Positions 1 to 9,046 of a stretch of 9,046 nucleotides of DNA are shown here, piece after piece. Source of the stretch: Pseudomonadota bacterium (GTDB lineage Bacteria > Pseudomonadota > Gammaproteobacteria > JAKAQQ01); the NCBI GenBank assembly GCA_021819635.1, contig JAKAQQ010000017.1:1-9046 (forward strand), written 5' to 3'. Both the position numbers and the translations under genes were made by a program. The notes under the pieces are model-generated. The model ran no database searches. It had not been told where the DNA came from and worked only from the letters and a program-made list of their open reading frames with translations. Position 1 is the first letter of the stretch. Every line of letters starts with the position of its first letter.

Positions 1-909
1 GCTGTTGATGGGATCGGCCATGAGATTGCCGAAAATCGTAAGGACACCGATGAAAAGCGTGATGGCGCTCACGGTGGGATAGTCCTGATCGAGGGCGGAC
101 CGCCACAGAAGCCAGCCGAGCCCGGGGTAGTTGAAGACGCTCTCGGTGAGCACGTCGCCGACGAAGACGGCCGGGATCATCATGCCGACCATGGTGATGA
201 AGGGGCGGACGGCGTTGCGGAGCACGTGGTGGAGGGCAACGCGCAGGTCGGAGAGCCCGCGCGCGCGGGCGGTGCGCACGTAGTCAAGGCGGTATTCCTG
301 GCGGGCCTGATGCCCGAAATAACGCGAGAGCCCGGCGGAGATGGGGAGGGTGAGCGTAAGGACCGGGAGCACGAGGTGACGCAGGCGGGAGAGAGGTCCG
401 TGGTGTCCGATGCCGCCCGGAGGCAGCCAGTTGAGGCGAATCGAGAAGACGTAGATGAGAAGGATGCCGATAAAGAAGACGGGAAGGGCGTAGAAGACGA
501 TCTGGAAGACGCCGATCACCTTGCCGAGCGGGCGTTCGGCGAGATAGCCTTGGACGAGGCCGACGAGGAGGGCGACGAGCGCCGCGAGGCCGAGGGCCGA
601 GAGGTCGAGGAGAAGGGTGCGACCGGTGTAAATCCCGAGGAGGCGTGTGACCGGTGTGTGCTGGATGTAAGAGTAGCCGAGGCGTCCCTGGGCGAGGTGC
701 CACCACCAGATGGCGTATTGTTCGTAGAGCGGACGGCTGAGACCCATCTGCTTGTTGAGGGCGGCCACGGCGGCCGGGCTTGCGTGCATGCCGAGGATGC
801 TGTAGGCGGGCCCGCCCGGGGTGGCGTGGATCATGAAGAAGACGATCGTCACCAGAAGCACGAGGGAGGTGACGGACACGAGGAGGCGGCGCAGGATCAT
901 CGCACCCAC
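1..909 (-). CDS. DppB-type peptide/nickel ABC transporter permease (C-terminus cut by window edge)
   Basis: This is one of the two inner-membrane permease subunits of an ABC importer of the dipeptide/oligopeptide/nickel (DppB/OppB) family, which normally pairs with a DppC-like permease, two ATPases and a periplasmic binding protein. The 303 visible residues begin with a hydrophobic segment (about residues 8-26) ending in the family-typical TPGGP. Further hydrophobic segments lie near 100-123, 131-157, 180-195, 238-262 and 279-296. The cytoplasmic EAA loop, which docks the ATPase, is intact at about 209-238 (YVRTARARGLS, then LRNAVRPFI). The motif ESVFNYPGLGWLL follows near 260. The frame stays open to base 1, so only roughly 10-20 C-terminal residues are missing. 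I chose the GTG at 909 because GGAGG lies 7 nt before it; the ATG at 900 is the alternative. It has its own promoter downstream of queF. Partner genes would lie beyond the left edge, so the substrate cannot be told. Confidence 0.9.
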   Translation of the reverse strand, partial: MGAMILRRLLVSVTSLVLLVTIVFFMIHATPGGPAYSILGMHASPAAVAALNKQMGLSRPLYEQYAIWWWHLAQGRLGYSYIQHTPVTRLLGIYTGRTLLLDLSALGLAALVALLVGLVQGYLAERPLGKVIGVFQIVFYALPVFFIGILLIYVFSIRLNWLPPGGIGHHGPLSRLRHLVLPVLTLTLPISAGLSRYFGHQARQEYRLDYVRTARARGLSDLRVALHHVLRNAVRPFITMVGMMIPAVFVGDVLTESVFNYPGLGWLLWRSALDQDYPTVSAITLFIGVLTIFGNLMADPINS

Positions 910-916
910 GGTGTGG

Positions 917-921
917 CCTCC
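917..921 (-). promoter_or_regulatory. Ribosome binding site of the ABC permease
   Basis: GGAGG on the minus strand sits 7 nt upstream of the GTG at 909-907. The in-frame ATG at 900 would be 16 nt away, too far for this site, and has no good site of its own. This favours the GTG start. Confidence 0.6.
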
Positions 922-1018
922 GGAGGACGGGGCTCGCCGCGACGCGTGCGGGAACGGTCGGCGCGGGGCTCGGGCAAGAAGGTCTCCTCGGGATCGTCTG
1001 TCCCGGCTGAGGACGTGC

Positions 1019-1038
1019 GGTGCGACGGTTCCGTCACC
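1019..1038. repeat. Imperfect 20-bp inverted repeat in the permease leader
   Basis: The plus strand reads ggtgcgacggttccgtcacc. The core ACGG-tt-CCGT is flanked by GGTG and CACC, with two extra bases (cg) on one side. It could be a leader stem or an operator for a dimeric regulator; the sequence does not decide between them. Confidence 0.35.
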
Positions 1039-1069
1039 GGCCGGGGAGGCCGTCCGACGGGGGGACTAC

Positions 1070-1088
1070 ACGGGGCAAACCGCCCCGT
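1070..1088 (-). other. Perfect hairpin just downstream of the permease transcription start
   Basis: On the minus strand ACGGGGC and GCCCCGT form a 7-bp perfect stem around a GGTTT loop. It begins about 5 nt after the predicted transcription start at 1093. No T-run follows, so it is not an intrinsic terminator. It may protect the 5' end of the messenger or be part of a regulatory fold. Confidence 0.5.
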
Positions 1089-1099
1089 AACCCCGAGGA

Positions 1100-1129
1100 C
1101 GTATAACACGCAGGAACGACGCTTGTCAA
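1100..1129 (-). promoter_or_regulatory. Sigma70-type promoter for the ABC permease
   Basis: On the minus strand a perfect -35 box TTGACA (1129-1124) is followed by an 18-nt spacer and the -10 box TATACG (1105-1100), preceded by TG one base upstream (an extended -10). Transcription would start near 1093. It lies 15 nt after the queF stop codon, so the permease operon appears to be transcribed independently of queF. The AT-rich boxes stand out in a very GC-rich background. Confidence 0.6.
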
Positions 1130-1142
1130 GGGCCGAGCCCTT
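1128..1142 (-). terminator. Short hairpin after queF, overlapping the permease -35 box
   Basis: AAGGGC and GCCCTT form a 6-bp perfect stem with a 3-nt loop, starting 2 nt after the queF stop. No T-run follows, so intrinsic termination would be weak. The 3' arm shares two bases with the TTGACA box of the next promoter, so the end of queF and the next promoter are tightly packed. Confidence 0.3.
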
Positions 1143-1144
1143 TC

Positions 1145-1573
1145 TCAGGAGGCCGCCGGCGCGTCGTCGGGGCGGACGGCCGAGGCCTCGCGCACGAGCT
1201 CGGGGTTGTCCCACCCGGCGCGGCGATGCGCGGCGGTGACCGTGGTCCAGATCCCGCCGCGGACGTGAAAGCGGGCCTTGAGGCGCATGTACCGCGGGGC
1301 GCAGGCGCGAACGAGGTCGTCGAGAAAAGCGTTGGTGACCGCCTCGTGGAACGCGCGTGCGTCGCGGTACGACCAGACGTAGAGTTTGAGGGCCTTGAGT
1401 TCGAGGCAGAGAAGGTCGGGGACGTACGCGAGCTCGAGGACGGCGAAGTCCGGCTGCCCCGTGAGCGGGCAAAGGGCGGTAAATTCCGGCACGCGCATCG
1501 TGATGAGATAGTCGCGCTCCGCGGCCGGATTCGGGAAAGTTGCGAGGCGCCCGGGGTCGGGGGAAGGCGTCAC
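1145..1573 (-). CDS. queF: NADPH-dependent 7-cyano-7-deazaguanine reductase (preQ0 reductase)
   Basis: QueF reduces the nitrile of preQ0 to the aminomethyl group of preQ1, using two NADPH, in the cytoplasm. It is the last step before TGT inserts the base into tRNA for queuosine synthesis. The 142-residue product is the short, single-domain (YkvM-type) form. It shows the N-terminal FPNP, the catalytic Cys35 in LCPLTGQPDF with Asp42 seven residues on (the spacing of B. subtilis Cys55/Asp62), the QueF motif ELKALKLY at 58-65, FHEAVTN, and RGGIWTTV near the C-terminus. The last 20 or so residues are a variable tail. The GTG at 1573 is the first start codon before the conserved FPNP block and gives a normal length. 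No clear ribosome binding site precedes it. It is divergent from smc across 123 bp. No other queuosine gene is visible. Confidence 0.95.
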   Translation of the reverse strand: MTPSPDPGRLATFPNPAAERDYLITMRVPEFTALCPLTGQPDFAVLELAYVPDLLCLELKALKLYVWSYRDARAFHEAVTNAFLDDLVRACAPRYMRLKARFHVRGGIWTTVTAAHRRAGWDNPELVREASAVRPDDAPAAS

Positions 1574-1630
1574 TTTGAGGCGGGAAGGCAGGAAACCGTC
1601 ACTTACTCTACCGGAACGGTGGGGGCGGCG

Positions 1631-1660
1631 TCGAGCCCCCGGAGCGTCACCCCCTACAAT
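1631..1660 (+). promoter_or_regulatory. Probable smc promoter in the queF/smc divergent region
   Basis: TACAAT at 1655-1660 matches five of six -10 bases. An 18-nt spacer separates it from TCGAGC (1631-1636), a weak -35 with three of six matches. Transcription would start near 1667, giving a leader of about 30 nt before the smc ATG at 1697. No clear Shine-Dalgarno sequence is visible before that ATG. On the opposite strand TAGAGT (1610-1605) is a weak -10 candidate for queF. The rest of 1574-1696 holds nothing else I recognise. Confidence 0.45.
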
Positions 1661-1696
1661 GGGTGGGTCCGCCCCGCACCGACCCGCCTCGATCCC

Positions 1697-7274
<5,578 letters not shown>

Positions 7275-7284
7275 ACTCAGAGGC

Positions 7285-7313
7285 GGTAGGGCGGCCGCCG
7301 GGGCCGCCCTACC
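7285..7313. terminator. Perfect 12-bp hairpin after ligA
   Basis: GGTAGGGCGGCC (7285-7296) and GGCCGCCCTACC (7302-7313) pair perfectly around a 5-nt loop, beginning 11 nt after the ligA stop. No T-run follows on either strand, so it is not a textbook intrinsic terminator. Its position between convergent genes suggests a role in 3'-end formation or messenger protection. Confidence 0.45.
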
Positions 7314-7322
7314 TCGGACCGG

Positions 7323-7349
7323 GGCGGCGCGGGGTGGGCCCGCGCCGCC
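7323..7349. terminator. Perfect 11-bp hairpin between ligA and ppiC
   Basis: GGCGGCGCGGG (7323-7333) and CCCGCGCCGCC (7339-7349) form an all-GC stem with a 5-nt loop. On the minus strand it starts 12 nt after the ppiC stop, with no T-run behind it. On the plus strand a T-rich patch (7362-7370) begins 12 nt further on, too far for a classic intrinsic terminator. With the preceding hairpin it may act as a bidirectional stop for the two convergent operons. Confidence 0.45.
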
Positions 7350-7361
7350 TCTCGGGGGCTG

Positions 7362-8288
7362 TTATTTCTTGCCGCCCGTGACCGGAACCGCCTTCACCGG
7401 CTTGACCGGCTTGACCGCCGGGGGGGGCTTGATTCCGGGAAGCGGGGTGACGCGGAGGGCGCCCTTGGCGATTTTGACCTTGGCCTTGGCCCGCAGCCCG
7501 TTGATGAGCTTCTCGACCATCTTCTCTTGCAGGCCGGCGCGGATGCGCGGGGCCATGTCCTTGAGGCTTGGGCGCGGAATCGGGTGCTTGGCCTCGACGA
7601 GATAGAGGTGCCAGCCGCTCGGGGTCTTGATTGGGGTCGCGGTGAACGATCCCGGCTTGAGCGTGCGGAGAGCCGCCGCGACGGGCGGAGGCACCTGGCT
7701 CAGGCCGAGCCAGCCGACGAACCCGCCGTGTTTGCCCGAGGGGGCCTGGGAGTACTGCCGGGCAAGTTCGACGAACGATTCGCCGTGGGCCAGATCGTGG
7801 GCGAGATCAAGCGCGAGCTCGTGCTTCGCCACCCGGATGGTGCGCAGCTCGTAGAGATTGTGCCCGACCCCCGCCATGATCTTGCGGTAGTGGTCCGCCA
7901 CGACCGCCGGACTGATCGGGTGCGTCTTGATGTAGTGCCGGACGAAGGCGTTGGCGAGAAGCATCCGTCGCTGGAGCTTGAGCTCCATGTGCAGCGTGCG
8001 CGCGTGCTGGAGGTGGGCCCGACGGGCCTGACGGGCCAGGAGATCGATGTCGATCATGCGGTTGAGGACAATCCGCTGCAGCGAGGGGGCGGCGAGCGCG
8101 GGTGGCGTCCCGCTGAGCTTGAGGAAGAGATCGAACTCGTTACGCCGGATCGCGTGGCCGTTGACGGTGGCGACGACGCCCTTCGCTCCCTTCGCCGGAT
8201 GGGCCGGCGGTTTGGAGCAGGCGCCGAGGAGCGCGAGGAGGGCGGCGCCCACAAGAAGACGCCGGGTGGAAGAGGGGCTGTGTTTCAT
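7362..8288 (-). CDS. PpiC-type (parvulin-like) peptidyl-prolyl isomerase lipoprotein
   Basis: Parvulin-like envelope folding factor, probably anchored as a lipoprotein. The 308-residue protein starts with a lipoprotein signal: positive N-terminus, hydrophobic stretch, lipobox LGAC with Cys24. Serine at +2 suggests outer-membrane sorting. A SurA-like N-terminal helical region (about 38-140, starting ATVNGHAIRRNEF) is followed by the rotamase domain at about 146-235. The pattern LALDL...FVELARQYSQAPSGK...GG...GWH follows E. coli parvulin closely. However, the His of the parvulin HILV/RHI motif is Thr150, and the Cys/Asp of its ICPSGK motif is Ala; His227 of GWH is kept. Isomerase activity may therefore be weak, leaving a chaperone role. 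The tail after about 280 is rich in Pro, Lys and Val, with VKPVKPVKAV encoded by a 9-nt tandem repeat. ATG at 8288 overlaps the bolA stop (ATGA), with GAGG 7 nt upstream. The family commonly sits next to bolA in proteobacteria. Confidence 0.88.
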   Translation of the reverse strand: MKHSPSSTRRLLVGAALLALLGACSKPPAHPAKGAKGVVATVNGHAIRRNEFDLFLKLSGTPPALAAPSLQRIVLNRMIDIDLLARQARRAHLQHARTLHMELKLQRRMLLANAFVRHYIKTHPISPAVVADHYRKIMAGVGHNLYELRTIRVAKHELALDLAHDLAHGESFVELARQYSQAPSGKHGGFVGWLGLSQVPPPVAAALRTLKPGSFTATPIKTPSGWHLYLVEAKHPIPRPSLKDMAPRIRAGLQEKMVEKLINGLRAKAKVKIAKGALRVTPLPGIKPPPAVKPVKPVKAVPVTGGKK

Positions 8289-8605
8289 GGATGATCCTCG
8301 GTGGAGGGGGGTGGGGTTGAGGGCGGGATTTCCTCCCCCGGGGCCTTGAGACGCAGGGCGAGGGAATGGACGCCGAGCTCCGCAAGAGGTGGGAGCCGAC
8401 GGTGGAGGAGGCGGTGGCGGGCCAGGGGGGGGAGACCCTCGAAGGCGCGGCTCACGACGGTGGCCCGGAGATGCCCCCCGTCGTGGGCCTCCGCGTGACG
8501 TCGGTGGCGGGCGCTTTCGTCGCGGATCGTCACCCGGCCGTCCGGGAACGCCTGGAGGAGCGCGACGTGAAGACGGGCGGCGGGGGCGGGGGAGGGGGTC
8601 GGCAC
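8285..8605 (-). CDS. bolA: BolA family protein
   Basis: BolA proteins are small proteins that partner with monothiol glutaredoxins through a shared [2Fe-2S] cluster and also affect cell shape and stress responses as regulators. The 106-residue product has the single BolA domain. It shows RLHVALLQAFPDGRVTIRDES at about 11-31, a His-rich loop, then VVSRAFEGL at 50-58 and the conserved Arg-His (R63-H64) in the PPLARHRLL stretch, then VHSLALRLKAPGE. A short Pro/Ser/Thr tail ends the protein. The only suitable start before the domain is the GTG at 8605, 5 nt after the yciI stop, which implies translational coupling; no clear ribosome binding site is visible. It overlaps ppiC by 4 nt. BolA proper versus the IbaG subtype cannot be settled from sequence alone, but the length and loop fit BolA better. 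Confidence 0.88.
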   Translation of the reverse strand: MPTPSPAPAARLHVALLQAFPDGRVTIRDESARHRRHAEAHDGGHLRATVVSRAFEGLPPLARHRLLHRRLPPLAELGVHSLALRLKAPGEEIPPSTPPPSTEDHP

Positions 8606-8610
8606 CGGCT

Positions 8611-8913
8611 TCAGGGCGTGAGCAGATGGAGGGGCAGAACCTTCCAGCGGGCGTACAAGCCCTGGACGACGTACGGGTCGGCGGTCCACCAGCGGCGCGC
8701 TTCCTCGAGGTCGGGGAAGGCGGCCACGACGAGGCTTCCCCGTGTCGCGCTCTCCGGGTCGTGGACGACGGTGTCGGTCTCGCCCCAAGGAGCGGCCAAG
8801 CGGAGCCGGCCTTCGGCGCGCAGGGCGTCGAGACGGCGGCGGTGGTCGGGACGCCAACGCGGACGCAGTTCGCTGCGTGCAGGATCGTCCTCGGCAATCA
8901 TGGCGTACCACAT
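8611..8913 (-). CDS. yciI: YciI family protein (YCII domain)
   Basis: A 100-residue protein made of one YCII domain, a small ferredoxin-like fold related to muconolactone isomerases. Its biochemical role is not established. Visible family features are the N-terminus MWYAMIAEDDP, His24 in the RPDHRRRL stretch (the position of the conserved putative catalytic histidine), LVVAAFPDLEEARRW near 70-84, and the closing ADPYVVQGLYARWKVLPL. I chose the ATG at 8913 because MWYA matches the family start. A GTG at 8970 in the same frame would add 19 unmatched residues, partly from a leader hairpin. It is the first gene of the yciI-bolA-ppiC operon. In many beta- and gammaproteobacteria the septation gene ispZ precedes it; the 133 bases upstream show no coding match, so ispZ cannot be confirmed. 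Confidence 0.9.
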   Translation of the reverse strand: MWYAMIAEDDPARSELRPRWRPDHRRRLDALRAEGRLRLAAPWGETDTVVHDPESATRGSLVVAAFPDLEEARRWWTADPYVVQGLYARWKVLPLHLLTP

Positions 8914-8969
8914 CGTTGTTTCGGGGGTCGGCCCGGTGACAGGGGCCCGGATTTCGGGCGACGGATCCA

Positions 8970-8986
8970 CCGCCCTTCCGGGGCGG
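8970..8986 (-). other. Hairpin in the yciI leader
   Basis: CCGCCC and GGGCGG form a 6-bp perfect stem around a CGGAA loop on the minus strand, between the predicted transcription start near 8995 and the yciI ATG. No T-run follows. It may stabilise the messenger 5' end. Confidence 0.35.
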
Positions 8987-9001
8987 GATTCTTAAGGCCC
9001 C

Positions 9002-9030
9002 ATCCTAGCACAGCGGTCCGGAGTCGGCAA
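9002..9030 (-). promoter_or_regulatory. Promoter of the yciI-bolA-ppiC operon
   Basis: On the minus strand TTGCCG (9030-9025) is followed by an ideal 17-nt spacer and TAGGAT (9007-9002), preceded by TG one base upstream, giving an extended -10. Each hexamer matches four of six consensus bases. Transcription would start near 8995, leaving a leader of about 82 nt before the yciI ATG. No coding sequence is recognisable between the promoter and the right edge. Confidence 0.55.
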
Positions 9031-9046
9031 AATCAGCCAGATCGGA

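Larger units (their letters stand above)
910..1093 (-). other. Long inverted-repeat-rich leader before the ABC permease
   Basis: About 184 nt separate the predicted transcription start (near 1093) from the permease start. The stretch holds a perfect 7-bp hairpin at 1070-1088, an imperfect 20-bp inverted repeat at 1019-1038 and the palindrome CCTCCGGAGG at 916-925, whose right half on the minus strand is the ribosome binding site. Pairing inside that palindrome could hide the site. I recognise no known riboswitch. A 46-codon GTG-started frame (1037-897) runs through it and its stop overlaps the permease start, but it has no ribosome binding site and is not called. Confidence 0.4.

Noticed and set aside
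897..1037. A 46-codon leader reading frame whose TGA overlaps the permease start
   Set aside because: GTG start with no ribosome binding site and no recognisable content. The overlap with the permease start could be chance in GC-rich DNA.
1070..1088. Hairpin considered as an intrinsic terminator or attenuator
   Set aside because: No T-run follows on either strand and no alternative pairing partner is obvious, so it is listed only as a leader hairpin.
226..1239. A 337-codon plus-strand frame opposite the permease and its leader
   Set aside because: Low-complexity Glu/Gly/Arg/Asp composition with no recognisable domain, and it lies opposite a clear permease on the minus strand. It is a GC-driven shadow.
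1226..1696. N-terminal extension of smc into the queF region
   Set aside because: Smc proteins start at or near the MRLLTIRL block. The extension lies antisense to queF and matches nothing.
7527..8294. A 255-codon plus-strand frame opposite ppiC
   Set aside because: It is antisense to a clear parvulin-like lipoprotein and its composition is that of a GC-rich shadow.
8293..8911. N-terminal extension of ppiC upstream of the ATG at 8288, through bolA and yciI
   Set aside because: The ATG at 8288 directly precedes a textbook lipoprotein signal and has a good ribosome binding site. The upstream part is a shadow of bolA and yciI.

Overview
The window is a compact stretch of a very GC-rich bacterial chromosome (roughly 70% G+C by eye). 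It holds seven protein genes, six complete and one cut by the left edge, and no mobile element, CRISPR array, tRNA or rRNA. The proteins fit a proteobacterium, most likely a gammaproteobacterium or a close relative. The signs are a short QueF, a LigA zinc finger of the CTGG-x2-C type seen in E. coli, an SMC hinge I remember from gammaproteobacteria, and a yciI-bolA-ppiC cluster found in beta- and gammaproteobacteria. I cannot place it to genus.

Layout from left to right. Positions 1-909 (minus) encode a DppB-type peptide/nickel ABC permease whose last residues lie beyond the edge. It has its own strong-looking promoter and a leader of about 180 nt rich in inverted repeats (910-1093). Positions 1145-1573 (minus) are queF, the last step of preQ1 synthesis for queuosine. 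A 123-bp divergent intergenic stretch separates queF from smc and carries a plausible smc promoter. Positions 1697-5191 (plus) are smc, followed after 7 nt by ligA (5199-7274, plus). Many gammaproteobacteria keep zipA between these two genes; here it is absent. An 87-bp convergent intergenic stretch with two perfect GC-rich hairpins separates ligA from a minus-strand operon, transcribed as yciI (8913-8611), bolA (8605-8285), then ppiC (8288-7362). bolA and ppiC overlap by the four bases ATGA, and a good sigma70-type promoter lies upstream of yciI at 9002-9030.

Functionally the window is mostly housekeeping: chromosome condensation and segregation (Smc), nick sealing (LigA), tRNA wobble modification (QueF), iron-sulfur or redox regulation (BolA), a small YCII-domain protein, an envelope parvulin-like lipoprotein, and peptide uptake. 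I found no convincing undescribed system. The points most worth a second look are the parvulin lipoprotein that has lost catalytic residues, the smc-ligA junction without zipA, the altered hinge glycine motif of Smc, and the structured leader of the permease.
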